Shown piece after piece: positions 36,857 to 47,880 of a stretch of DNA of 64,000 nucleotides; positions within the stretch are counted from its first letter, which is position 1, and every line of letters starts with the position of its first letter. The notes beneath the pieces were generated by a model that was not told the origin of the DNA, ran no database searches, and worked only from the letters and a program-made list of their open reading frames with translations. This DNA comes from Pollenia angustigena (lineage: Eukaryota; Arthropoda; Insecta; Diptera; Polleniidae): assembly GCA_930367215.1 (NCBI GenBank), contig OV884059.1:13664945-13728944 (forward strand), in the 5' to 3' direction. The translations under genes were made by a program, and so were the position numbers.

Positions 36857-37215
36857 AAAAATATTAATCAAAAAGGATTCAGGCTAAAAATTAAATAGTC
36901 GATATTTAATTAATTCCACAATTGAATTAGAAAAAAAACTAGTTGTTGATGTATCGCGAAAGAGTATTTTCAATAGAATATTTAGATAATAAGAAAATTA
37001 GCGGTACATATAAGACAATTTTTTACAGAAAATCTTGTATAAGAGAACACTTTTTGTAAGAAAATCTTTCCTGCAACACAATTTTCTCTAGAAATTCTAG
37101 TATAGCATAGAATTATTCATCGAAATCTGGTTTACCAGGCAAATTTTAAAAGAAAATTTAGCGTATAAGAGAATTTTGTAAATTTGTAAAGAAAATTTGG
37201 CGTATAAAAACGTAG

Positions 37216-37802
37216 TAGAAGAGTTTCTTTTTTATATAAACGTTGACCAGTTTTATGTAAAAAGGTCTTAAAAATAATGATTTTTGTTCTTAGCTTCAAA
37301 ATTTTCAAAGTTAATAAAATCCTTAAAGATTTTTAAATCTTTAAGTTCCAATAAATATTTAACACGTTCTTCTTTGTCTTGAATTATCTAATTGCAGACA
37401 TTTTTTAGTTTTTCTTTGATTTCTTTTGGCATTTATTTTTTTTTTAACAAAAAAGTAATTTATTTATAAAAAATTTTCAAACTCTTCTTTAAGATTTTTT
37501 TTTTTGATTTTCCAAATAAAGTAAGTTTTTTTTCTTCTCTTCATTAAAATCCTTGACATATGCTTTTTGAGGTAATTTTCTATTTAAATCTCTTTCTCTC
37601 TGTCTCCCTTTCTCATTTTCAACAATAATTTCCCCCGACATCTTGTATAGATTATATTTATGTATTTCTATGGTAAATTTCCTGTTAAATGATGTTTCCT
37701 TTTAAGTTTCAATCAGCCGTTAGTTCTTTACTGGTTGTTGATGTTATGACTCTGCTTAAACGTGCTTTTAAACACCCACTCTTTCTTTCCTCATGTTTAC
37801 AT
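37216..37802. other. Unassigned sequence
   Basis: T-rich; no gene or element end recognised. Confidence 0.3.
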
Positions 37803-39184
37803 CACTGATGGGATTTGTGGTACAGTTGTACCAAATTTGGTACAGTAGAAACTTTATTGGTACACTGGTACAATTGATCATTTTTTGGTACAATTAAAAC
37901 CATATCCACGTAGTTTTATCATTTCTTTTAGGCGGATTGACAAATTTTTCTTTTCAATAACAAAATTTTTATTAACATAACTCCAGCCCTGACCAGAACT
38001 ACCAAAAATTGGATTATTGTTATATTAACATGTAATACTAACATACTCCTAAGCACATACAAACATACATAAGTATATTCCTGTAGGAAGCATGGGATCA
38101 AGTGTGTCCAAATTCTACTTTTGTTTTTGTGACACTGTCTACACTTTTGTCTGCCTTTGACAAGAAAAGAGAAATTGTGTATTCCTTTTTATTTTTTATT
38201 CCCCCACCACAATAGTGGAGAGGGTATTTAGCGTTTGTGCTGATGGGTGAACACTAAAAAATATTGGTTCTAGATCAGTGACGTCCAAAATTTAAATTGT
38301 GGTTGTATTGCTTTTTATAAGTATTAGTGAATAAAGAGACAAATATTCTTAATAAAAATACAAAAAATATGTAAGCATCCGCCGCATGTGCACTCGTCGC
38401 TTGGTAATCGACGACTGAATTGTGTACTCTCGTGGACTAAATGAAAGAGCGTAAGAATGCGTGTGAAGAATGTGTGTGAATTTATTTCCACAATTGTGGT
38501 ATGGGCTGGACACCAATGTTCTAGATCTACCTTTAAGTTTTTCGATCGACTTAATATCACTGTCCGAGTCGATTTAACGATTTCCCTCAGTCTGGCTGCA
38601 GGCTGACTGGTTTTTTTTTGTCCATTTAATCTTGTGTGCAAATTAAAGATCTCAATTGAAGATAATTTGATGAAATTTTGTACATTGCTTTCAATTTATA
38701 AGCACGAAGCCTACTGAATTATGTTGGTATTTAGATTTAAATTGGGCAAAACTTATATTATTACAATCTAAATCATCATACAAAATTTTATTGAAATCGG
38801 TCCATATTTGACATACTACACCCGGAAAGCTTTTAATGCCGTAACTTCATCATAAATGTTGGTATTGACATAAACATTGGCTACAATAACTTTTTTAATA
38901 AACATGAATCATAAACTCCTTACATAGTTTTGTTCAGGCTGGTCCATGATTGTCCATGGGGCCGAAATATAGTCTTTAAATACTGTGCTGTGGGATATAA
39001 AATTATCGGGCTTGACCGATTATAGTTTTTTAAATGTTTTGTTTTAAATTTGATTGAATAAAAAATGTTATGAATTACTTTGTATGCTTTTTTATTTTAC
39101 AGCCAAGTTTTGGTAAAATTTATGTCAATTTGGTACAATTTTGCTATTACGGTACAATTTAAGAATTGTCAGATCCCAACAGTG
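37803..39184. mobile_element. hAT-like element with CACTGWTGGGATYTG ends
   Basis: Left end CACTGATGGGATTTG, right end (reverse complement) CACTGTTGGGATCTG. Flanks GTTTACAT and GCTTACAT match 7 of 8. Subterminal TTGGTACAATT words recur at both ends (about five on the left, three on the right). About 800 bp of a different dispersed repeat is nested inside. Confidence 0.75.
38195..39010 (-). repeat. Dispersed repeat nested in the 37.8-kb hAT
   Basis: Begins with the hairpin CCCACCACAATAGTGGAGAGGG and, read on the minus strand, carries TCAAATTATCTTCAATTGAGA, TTAAATCGACTCGGACAGTG and TAAGTCGATCGAAAAAC. I recognise this block order as a common dispersed repeat of higher flies. The 105-codon minus-strand open frame at 38,324-38,641 lies inside it and is not a gene. 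Confidence 0.55.
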
Positions 39185-39364
39185 GCTTACATACCAACAT
39201 ATACAAACTTACATACTCTGTTTTATAATGTACAATTTAAAATTTGTTTGTGGTTTTTTTATGGTTACATTTCAATTCAATTCATTGCATTTTATTTGTT
39301 GTTGTTTCTACTGCTGCTTCGTGCAGATTATTTTACATTGTATAATTGTTGTTGTTTAATTATG

Positions 39365-39550
39365 ACTATTTATACCCTTCTCCACAGGTGGAAGGGTACA
39401 TGCATATCGTCGGTTGATTATTTAATTGTCGCATGCGGATACAAATTACATACGACAATTAAACAATCAACCGACGATATGTATACTTAAGTGTGTCATT
39501 CTGTTTGTAATTTCTACAATATAGATTAAAGTTTGTATATTGTTACCTAA
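39365..39550 (-). repeat. Fragment of the GGTGAAGGGTATA-type repeat with an inserted hairpin
   Basis: TATACCCTTCTCCACAGGTG and, reverse complemented, ATTGTAGAAATTACAAACAG match the tail of the 8.7-10.3 kb repeat. The two parts are separated by a 79-bp foldback at 39,403-39,481 with ~33-bp arms (CATATCGTCGGTTGATTATT and complement). Confidence 0.6.
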
Positions 39551-39586
39551 AACGTAAAAGGTTCTAACTAACCAAAAATAAAAAAC

Positions 39587-39776
39587 CGGGGTTTTCATTA
39601 ATTCGAATGGGATTTTTTTTGTTCGTAATAGAGAGTTGCCGTTTCGAAAGGGACTTTTTGTTTTCGAAAAGGTATAAACAACTTCCGTTAATTCGAAACA
39701 AAGAGTACGAATATACAGTACAAATTGTTTGTACTCGCAAATTAATTCTTCAGAATCAAAATACGCGCTAACCCCT
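39587..39776. mobile_element. MITE, GTTACCGCGTATTTCGATT family, diverged copy
   Basis: Ends resemble GGGGTTTTCATTAATTCGAA and AATCAAAATACGCGCTAACC. It shares ATAGAGAGTTG and CAACTTCCGTTAATTCGAAAC with the 13.6-kb copy. Confidence 0.5.
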
Positions 39777-40009
39777 GTGATGTATTGATTGCATCAACAC
39801 GAGTGTCCACATAAAGTTTTGGAATCTTAAGATTTAAATTATTCATCGAATATAGCAAACTTACTTGTTTTAATTCTGTGTGTTAGTGAGTGAGTGGTCT
39901 AAGGCGCTTATTTGTATGTGTGTAAACTTTTGATTCCTTTATTAACATTTATTTAATACACATCTTTTTTTTATTATTATTTGTAATGTCTGATTGTTGT
40001 ATAAACAAG

Positions 40010-40700
40010 TAGGGATAGGCAAATTGAAAAAATATATCGATATATATCGAATCGATATTTTTTAAGAGTATCGATATTTATTATTTCAAAAATATCGATG
40101 TATCGATATATCGAACGTATTACCAAAATTATTCCAAGTATATATAGGCACATATATTGTTCCAAAACCGCATAAAATAAATCTGTTTAAGTTCGTTTGA
40201 CTTTACTGTTTTAATTAGAAATCTGCAAGGTGAAAAGCCCGCTTCTTTCTTAATTCTTCTTCTAATACATGCAACTGATATGAAATGCTTAATATTAACA
40301 CTAATATGATGTTAGTGTTAAGTATAGACTCGTCATGTAAGAGGTTTTCTCATGTTATAACACGGTTGTTAATGCAAATGTTTTAACAGCGCTTTTATAA
40401 CCATGTTATAACAGCAAATCATGTCAGTTGTAGACGGGTAGTTATAGATCTTCTTATTTGTTAAAAAAAAAACATATGATGCTTGCAGTGATGCCAATTT
40501 TTAAATACATATTGTTTGAAAAACGGCTAAAATTTTGAGTTTTTAATGAAAACTGACTTTAAAATATATCGAATTCGATAGTCGTATTTCAATATCGATA
40601 CATCGATATATCGGTATTTTAAATATCGGCGATATATATCGATTTTTATTTTTTTTAAATATCGATATTTTGGTATATCGATATTTTTTGCGCATTCCTA
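40010..40700. mobile_element. hAT-like element with TATCGATA subterminal arrays
   Basis: Perfect 8-bp duplication TAAACAAG (40,002-40,009; 40,701-40,708). Ends TAGGGATAGGCAAA and, reverse complemented, TAGGAATGCGCAAA. Both flanks (about 40,030-40,115 and 40,565-40,690) are packed with TATCGAT words, roughly five on each side. The rest is noncoding and hosts a 121-bp MITE. Confidence 0.88.
40321..40441. mobile_element. MITE nested in the TATCGATA hAT
   Basis: TTA on each side (40,318-40,320; 40,442-40,444). The arms share GTYATG, CATGTTATAACACGGTT (left) and GTTATAACATGGTT (right, reverse complemented). The right end GTAGACGGGTAG resembles the end of the 40,817-41,143 element. Confidence 0.5.
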
Positions 40701-40749
40701 TAAACAAGTGTGTTTAAACGGGCAGGAGAGTGAAAAATTTGTGTGTTAA

Positions 40750-41240
40750 ACCGGGTTGTCAGATGTGGCGATTTCTCGCCAAACGTGGCGATTTTCAAAC
40801 TTGATTGGCGACCTAACTACCCGTCTCCACCATCCATCAACTTGGTAAAAACAGCATGTCGCACATGAATTCTACTCGTGTAGACTGTTCATGTTCATGT
40901 TTCGTCCATGTGCTGCCATCGTTGCCTAAACATTCGTCTTAGCATCCATGTGCGCCATGATGTTGGTCATACAATGTATTTTCTGTATACAACCAAAAGC
41001 ACAACAACATAAATTGTGGTCAATCAGAACATGAACATCAACACGTATTCGCCACATACAAGAACATGAACAAATTAATACCGGTGCTCTGCCGGCGTTA
41101 TGGTCATGTCATGTTCAAATCGAAAGCGCATGGAGACGTGGGGTAATATTCGATTTGGCGACATGGCGAATTTTTGGCGATATTTTAAAATAGTTGGCGA
41201 TTTGGTTGGCTATTTTTGGTGAGCCATGCATTTGTTTTGA
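40750..41240. repeat. Degenerate element with TTGGCGATTT words, split by a MITE
   Basis: GTGGCGATTTCTCGCC, GTGGCGATTTTC, GATTGGCGACC on the left and GATTTGGCGACATGGCG, TTTTTGGCGATA, GTTGGCGATTTGG on the right suggest a hAT-type element with subterminal repeats. I could not fix its ends or a target duplication. Confidence 0.4.
40817..41143. mobile_element. PIF/Harbinger-like MITE with TGTTCATG motifs
   Basis: TAA duplications (40,814-40,816; 41,144-41,146) flank CTACCCGTCTCCACCAT and ATGGAGACGTGGGG. The interior has repeated TGTTCATG/CATGAACA words. Noncoding. Confidence 0.65.
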
Positions 41241-41689
41241 AACTCGTTAAATTCAATACGAAAAACTATATATTGTTGTTATTGTTATTGTTGTCAAGCT
41301 AATAGGGCCTTAATTTCTTCAATGTAAATAAAATTCAATTTTTAATTACAATATTTTGTTCCCCACGTTTCGTCGATAGTTTGTCGACTTTGTCAAGGGA
41401 TTGTCTATTTAAAAATTATAAAACAATAAAATAAGTACAATAATGAAACACATAAACAATATAGACTTACAATATGAAATTTAATCACATTAAAAAGTTT
41501 TTGATTTACTCAGGATCATACAAATATAAAACATAATTTTAATAATTTTTATGTTATGTCGAAATGTCTGAGGAATATATTGAAAATGCAGAAGAAAATT
41601 ATTTATATTACGAAAATCGTAATACACAGTACAAATTATTCGAATCCGTAAATGATTTCTTTCGAATCGAAATACGCGGTAACCCCCCC

Positions 41690-42205
41690 AGTCTTCTCCC
41701 AAGTTTGTCACAAAGTTGCTTAATGCCATTCATGTATGATGATTGCGGCGTCTGGGAAGAATATGTGGCACATGGTGAAAGATCCAACTTCGCACATCAT
41801 GGGCAGGGTGCTTTGGATCACTATCATGTTGGAAATAAAAATAATTGCCAAGGACAACCTTTGGAACACTTTTTTTGGGGTTTCCTTTAAAATGTTGATA
41901 TACACGTTATTGTACATAGTAACATTAATAAAAACCACGCTACCAACACAGGCCACTGACATGCAACCCCACATCATAACTCCCCACTACTATGGACGAC
42001 AGTGTTGATCGTGTTTTTTTTTTTTTTCAAGCTCTCAATGTGGATTTCTCCATACGCGTATCCTGCCTTCAGACTGAGAGATATTGGATTTTCTGTGAAT
42101 AATACAGTTTTCAAGAAATCAACCGATTTATTTCAATGTGATTTTGCAAAATCATTTCTTTTTCTTCTGATCCACTTTTCTTTCTAGTTTTCCTTTCTTC
42201 GAAAC
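41690..42205 (-). pseudogene. Tc1-like transposase remnant
   Basis: Minus strand, in mixed frames: NKSVDFLKTVLF (the region before the first catalytic Asp, where F-S-D-E is now FTEN), KSNISQSEGRIRVWRN, TVVHSSGELMMWGCMSVACVGS (typical Tc1 V-x-W-G-C-M-S block, here spanning 22 residues at about 41,995-41,930), then FYFQHDSDPKHPA, the Q-x-D-x-D-P-K-H block of the second catalytic Asp. Frameshifts, a TGA and an A-tract of about 15 within the frame show it is dead. No DDE third residue is readable: the sequence ends at a single copy of the GTTACCGCGTATTTCGATT-type MITE end at about 41,640-41,692. Confidence 0.8.
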
Positions 42206-42948
42206 GGTTTACTGCGCACAATCTTCGGACGTTCATATGCTACTTTTTTATGATAAAATTAAATTTTGTGCCAACGAAAATGAAAAAAAATCTTCGAGCA
42301 CCTACCAAAATTTAAAAAAGCACCTTAAACGGTGCGAAAAGCACAGAGTTGACAACACTGGTGGTGGTGTGTAAGGAGAAAAGGATCGTCTTATATGTAT
42401 GTTGTAGGTTTTAGTGTCCATATTTACAGTCCATCTCTTTTTAGATAGTTTTTTTTTGTTGATTATTGTTGATGTTACCTTTTTCAATTTCAAATACGTG
42501 ATTTGATTACAAACAACTACTACAATCACATTTACTTTAGAGTCTGTATGAGAGATTTAATATGCAACAAATACAAAACCCCATTTAAAAAATGTTGTAA
42601 AGTTGTGCAGAAAAGGAAAAATTTTTGAAACTACTCACATAAGTATATATTTAAAGGAAATTTGCAAAATAATAAAATTTAAAAAAAGTTATTTAATTTT
42701 TTTTTAACTAAGTTTAAAGCAAAATCAAAAAAAGGTCGGAAATTAAAATCCAAAAATTTGACTATTGTTGTTAACAACATTTAATGTGCAAAATTTTTGA
42801 GTTTTGTTAATGTTATAAATTTTCGAAATTAAGTCTGTATAATACCAAATTGTTCAAAAGATCAACAAATTTAATATTTTATTAAAACTCATAAAATTTG
42901 ATAATAATCTATAATCTTCTTCTATATATATAAAGTAGGATGTGTGTA

Positions 42949-43332
42949 CACTCATAAAATTATTACAGTAACTGATTGTAGGTTATTAAATTCGTTTTCG
43001 GTACTGTTAAAATTGAATAAAAATATAGTTATTTTACGAATAAATTTATTTTTCAACATTTATGTTTGTTATTAAAAAAACAAACTACAAAAAAATAATG
43101 TTTTCCGTATTTTTTTTTGTTAATTTGTTTGATTTTTATCGGTTAAAATATATTTTTTAAAAGTAAAAACTATTCAATTTTAACGAATATGATGTTCAAT
43201 AAATAAAAAACTTAGAAATTACTGAAAAAATCATTTGTTTTAAATGAAATGTAAATGATCCGTTTTTTAAATGAATTTTAATTTGTTTCAAATGAATTTT
43301 CGTTTGAATTTAACTACATAATATTTTGAGTG
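42949..43332. mobile_element. TA-flanked MITE nested in the Helitron-like element
   Basis: CACTCATAAAATTATTACAG and, reverse complemented, CACTCAAAATATTATGTAG, with TA on both sides (42,947-42,948; 43,333-43,334). 384 bp, Tc1/mariner-like by target site. Confidence 0.65.
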
Positions 43333-43524
43333 TATGTATGTACGTATGTATGTAACGTATGGACTCCAAAACGGCTTGGCCGATTTTGATGAAATTTTCA
43401 GGGAATCTTCAGAATATTTAGGCGGGTGGCACTGTGAAGTCTGATTTTTGATTTTCAATCTGCGGGCGGAGGGGCGTAGCAAAACCGAATTTTCATTTTG
43501 CACCACCAAAGACTTCTTAATAAT

Positions 43525-44160
43525 TTGGACGATTTTTTCTTTAAATTGATCGCCATGGTCCAACTAAGATTTATACGAAAAGAAAATTTTCCCCGCCCAC
43601 TTTTTTCGAATTACCTAAAATCAGAAAACGGCTGCATCGATTTGACAAATTTTTCTTTCAAATGTTCACATTAATCCATTTTAAGTTTTCATCGAAAGAA
43701 AAATTTACCACGACTACTTTTACGCCCACTTTTTCTAATAAGCGCATAACTTGAGAACGGCTTGACCGATTTGGACGATTTTTTCTTTAAAATGATTGCC
43801 ATGGTCCAACTTAGGGTTTTACGGTAAGAATATTTGGACGCGCCCACTTTTTCCGATTTACCTAAAATCAAAAAATGCCTCCATCTATTTGACTAATTTT
43901 TCTTTTACGTTTTCATCGAAAGAAAAAGGCACCACGCCTACTTTAACGCCCACTTTTTCTATTAAGCGCATAACTTGAGAACGGCTTGACCGATTTGGAC
44001 GATTTTTCTTTAAAATCAATGCCATGGTCCAACTTAGGTTTTTACGGAAAAAAAATTTTGCCCTGCCCATTTAAACGCCTACTTTTTGCGATTTAGCTAA
44101 AATCAGAAAACGGCTCCATCGATTTGACTAATTTTTCTTTCAAATGTTCGTATCTTTTTA
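43525..44160 (+). repeat. Three tandem repeats of ~223-246 bp
   Basis: TTTGGACGATTTTTTCTTTA..GCCATGGTCCAACT recurs with GCCATGGTCC at 43,552, 43,798 and 44,021. Each unit also has a CGCCCACTTTTT block and an AAACGGCTCCATCGATTTGAC-like block. Short minus-strand frames across them are repeat products. Confidence 0.8.
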
Positions 44161-44339
44161 ACGAATTTTAAAAATCGAACGCAAACATTTTTCCTAATTT
44201 GGACAGGACAACGTCTGTCGGGTCAGCTATGCTCGAACAATACGAAACTGTGCAAAGATGTTTAGAAAAAATATTTCTTTTCATTAAATTAAAGCTAAAA
44301 ATGTTTAATAAAACAATTTGTGTTACATTAGAAAAGTTT

Positions 44340-44700
44340 AATAAATAATAATTAAGTTCGAAAAACGAAAAAAATGTCACTAATTTAATTTTTAAAGAAA
44401 ATTAAGTAATCAGATTGTAAAAAGGGGCTTAAATTCATTTTGAGACATTTTTTTTATGTATTTAAAAATTTTGAAATTAAGTTCGAAAAATTTCGAATGA
44501 TTTACAAAGGGCGTTAGAAGTTTGATAAAAAAAAATTAATTTCGAAAAACTAAAAAAAAGTCATAAAATTAATTTTTAAAGAATATTTAGTAATCAGATT
44601 GTAAAAAGGAGTTTAAATTCATTTTGGGACATTTGTTTTACATATTCGAAAATTTTGAAATTAAGTTTGAAAAATTTCGAATTATTTACAAATGGTTTAA
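44340..44700 (+). repeat. Two tandem ~180-bp repeats with TTCGAAA
   Basis: AGTAATCAGATTGTAAAAAG..TTTAAATTCATTTTGRGACATT..TTTTGAAATTAAGT occurs from about 44,404 and again from about 44,588, in head-to-tail order. Confidence 0.7.
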
Positions 44701-45021
44701 AAACTAAGTTCTTAAAGAAAATTTTTGCAATAAGCTTTATAATTAGTTAAAAAACATTTTTAATCGCTTAAGCTTTATTCAAAAATAAATTGAAAATTCG
44801 AAATTGTTTAATTATCTTATAAATATCAGCTTCAAAGGAATTTCAATAATAGGAATATTATTTTTAATGATACTAAAAAAAAAAATTACAATTAATATAT
44901 GTATTGAAAAATGTTTTTAAATTAATTTTTTTTTACATTTTAGTCATGTTGGAAATGATTTATCAAGTTCGAAAAAACAGAAATTGCCGGATAATTTAAT
45001 TTTTCAAGCTAAACAAACTAT

Positions 45022-45378
45022 GGCCCGTTTTCACAACTTATCGATAGCTAAAAGTAGACTTTAACTGGCCTTATAAAAAGTGCCCCTTACTAAAACTTTA
45101 CTTTAACCTAAAGTGAGGGATGAAGTTAATTAAGGGGGTAATTTTGTTGTTCACTTCATCTTGCGTTGAGAAAATTTTCATATATAATTTTTTGAAATTT
45201 TAAAAATTCAAAAAATTTTATATGAAAATTTTCTCAACGCAAGGTGAAGTGAACAACAAAATTACCCCCTAAGTTTCATCCTACCTGGTAGGCAAAAGTA
45301 AAGTTGTAATATTGGAACACTTTTTATACGGCCGATAAAATCCTAACTTTAGCTATCGGTAAGTTGTGAAAACGGGCC
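45022..45378. mobile_element. MITE of the GGCCCGTTTTCACAACTTA family with a nested MITE
   Basis: TAT on each side (45,019-45,021; 45,379-45,381). Arms match the 6.6-kb copy closely. A 136-bp palindromic MITE interrupts the middle. Confidence 0.85.
45134..45269. mobile_element. Palindromic MITE with GGGGGTAATTTTGTTGTTCA ends
   Basis: TAA duplications (45,131-45,133; 45,270-45,272). Arms of about 60 bp are nearly perfect complements (one visible mismatch in CTTCATCTTGCG versus CTTCACCTTGCG) around an AT-rich loop near 45,200. Confidence 0.85.
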
Positions 45379-47880
45379 TATGTATTATAATTTTAACAAA
45401 TGCTTTTAAAAATAGTTTTGCATATTTTTTCTTTAAATTTTTTTTTATAAAATCGACTAAAATTTAAATTTTAAAATGCTAATTTAAAGAAACTTTATAC
45501 ATATGAAAATTTCGCATTTAAATTCGAAAAACTAAAAAATACATAAAATTAAATTTTGATAAAACTTTATTTTGAAAACGTTTAAAATAATTTTCACAAT
45601 TTCTGAGGTTTACAACCATTTCGAAATTAAACTCAAAACAATTTTGAAATGATGAAAACATTAAGTAGATATTAAAAAAAAAGTTCAATTAACTTAGTGT
45701 TCAATATTGTTTTTTAGATAATTTCGAAAATATTAAAAAAAATAATTCGAAAAATAAAAATTATTTAGAAGTTTGCTTAAAATTGTATCTGTTTAAGTTC
45801 AAATATTTCCTTGGAAACCCCCGTATAAAAGTTATATGTGCAACATTTACTATTCACATGAGGATTGAGTTAGTTCGTAAGAGTGCGTGTATATAAAAGC
45901 TTTTGAAAATGTCTATTTTTGTTATTTATGCAATATGTTGCATATTGTAAGGCATAAAGTAGTGATGAAAGCACGCAGCTCTTTCGCTTTCCTCTATAAA
46001 CATGAGTAAATAAACGGCTGTGTGTCGATGGTTGAGGTTTTCTGTTATGTTGATATTGAAACCTCAAAATTACGAAACCAATTGTAATTGAAACTAATGA
46101 ATAATCATTCTCTCTATTCAATATAAAAGAAAAGTGAAGGAACAAATTTAAATTAGTTACAGCTATGAAATAGGTACTTAATTAAAAAAATAGTTAATAA
46201 TTAAGGCCTACAAGAAGGCTTTATATTTAACTGCCTAGAGAAGCCTATAAATATGTTATACTCACAACTTTTTTTTAAAGAATTTGTTAGAAAACCAAAA
46301 TTAAATAAAAGTTATAATGAAAACATGTTGCTAACTAAAAGTAACTTGAAGGTCAGTTAACTTAAAAACTAATTAAATGTGCCTGCTATGGGTAAAAGTT
46401 TTTAACGTTTAAATCTGGTCAATTTGGTGATAACCTCCTTAAAATTTCACAAACCCGTTATACACAGGCAAAAACTTGATAATTTCTTTGCTTTCAATAG
46501 TTTAGTTTTATTTCATTATTTTTAACAATCTAGAATCGAAGGTTCGTTAAAATTTCAAAAAATTATATATGAAAATTTTCTCAACGCAAGGTGAAGTGAA
46601 CAACAAAATTACCCCCTAAGTTTCATCCTACCTGGTAGGCAAAAGTAAAGTTGTAATATTGGAACACTTTTTATACGGCCGATAAAATCCTAACTTTAGC
46701 TATCGGTAAGTTGTGAAAACGGGCCTATGTATTATAATTTTAACAAATGCTTTTAAAAATAGTTTTGCATATTTTTTCTTTAAATTTTTTTTTATAAAAT
46801 CGACTAAAATTTAAATTTTAAAATGCTAATTTAAAGAAACTTTATACATATGAAAATTTCGCATTTAAATTCGAAAAACTAAAAAATACATAAAATTAAA
46901 TTTTGATAAAACTTTATTTTGAAAACGTTTAAAATAATTTTCACAATTTCTGAGGTTTACAACCATTTCGAAATTAAACTCAAAACAATTTTGAAATGAT
47001 GAAAACATTAAGTAGATATTAAAAAAAAAGTTCAATTAACTTAGTGTTCAATATTGTTTTTTAGATAATTTCGAAAATATTAAAAAAAATAATTCGAAAA
47101 ATAAAAATTATTTAGAAGTTTGCTTAAAATTGTATCTGTTTAAGTTCAAATATTTCCTTGGAAACCCCCGTATAAAAGTTATATGTGCAACATTTACTAT
47201 TCACATGAGGATTGAGTTAGTTCGTAAGAGTGCGTGTATATAAAAGCTTTTGAAAATGTCTATTTTTGTTATTTATGCAATATGTTGCATATTGTAAGGC
47301 ATAAAGTAGTGATGAAAGCACGCAGCTCTTTCGCTTTCCTCTATAAACATGAGTAAATAAACGGCTGTGTGTCGATGGTTGAGGTTTTCTGTTATGTTGA
47401 TATTGAAACCTCAAAATTGCGAAACCAATTGTAATTGAAACTAATGAATAATCATTCTCTCTATTCAATATAAAAGAAAAGTGAAGGAACAAATTTAAAT
47501 TAGTTACAGCTATGAAATAGGTACTTAATTAAAAAAATAGTTAATAATTAAGGCCTACAAGAAGGCTTTATATTTAAATGCCTAGAGAAGCCTATAAATA
47601 TGTTATACTCACAACTTTTTTTTAAAGAATTTGTTAGAAAACCAAAATTAAATAAAAGTTATAATGAAAACATGTTGCTAACTAAAAGTTACTTGAAGGT
47701 CAGTTAACTTAAAAACTAATTAAATGTGCCTGCTATGGGAAAAAGTTTTTAACGTTTAAATCTGGTCAATTTGGTGATAACCTCCTTAAAAATTCACAAA
47801 CCCGTTATACACAGGCAAAAACTTGATAATTTCTTTGCTTTCAATAGTTTAGTTTTATTTCATTATTTTTTAACAATCTA
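45205..47880 (+). repeat. Recent tandem duplication, 1.35-kb unit
   Basis: About 45,205-46,532 is repeated at 46,553-47,880, offset 1,347-1,348 bp. Only a handful of differences are visible (for example ATTACGAA/ATTGCGAA, AAAAGTAACTT/AAAAGTTACTT, a T-run length change). Two identical-length 91-codon minus-strand frames (45,870-46,145 and 47,217-47,492) are copies of one another and not recognisable genes. Copy 1 starts inside the loop of the palindromic MITE at 45,134-45,269; copy 2 lacks the left arm. Confidence 0.92.

Larger units (their letters stand above)
28700..37215 (+). repeat. Decayed ~31-bp satellite array, interrupted by insertions
   Basis: Monomers close to GCGTATAAGAGTATTTTC followed by TATAGAAAATCTT (31 bp, with the palindrome TTTTCTATAGAAAA) recur at 28,700-29,870, 30,960-31,150, 31,920-32,150, 33,240-33,430, 34,920-35,130 and 36,955-37,215. 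The cleanest units are near 31,940-32,000. Between these blocks lie a hAT, an R1-like LINE fragment, a 1.2-kb hAT-like element and unassigned DNA. The blocks share orientation and monomer, so I infer one ancestral array broken by later insertions. Confidence 0.75.
42921..44230 (+). mobile_element. Helitron-like element (tentative)
   Basis: Starts TCTATATATATAAAGTAGGA and ends with the hairpin-containing GGACAGGACAACGTCTGTCG followed by GGTCAGCTAT. The TC start, 3' hairpin and CT-rich-to-CTA end fit Helitrons or the Helentron/HINE group of flies, though the final CTAT is not the classic CTRR. It has internal tandem repeats and a nested MITE and no helicase. Confidence 0.5.

Noticed and set aside
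38324..38641. 105-codon minus-strand frame as a small secreted protein
   Set aside because: It lies entirely in a dispersed repeat found elsewhere in flies and shows no family match.
39080..39490. 136-codon plus-strand frame as a membrane protein
   Set aside because: It runs across a hAT end and a hairpin inside another repeat, so its hydrophobic content is T-rich composition.
45870..47492. Two 91-codon minus-strand frames as paralogous genes
   Set aside because: They are copies made by the local tandem duplication; no domain, no signals, and no evidence of constraint.
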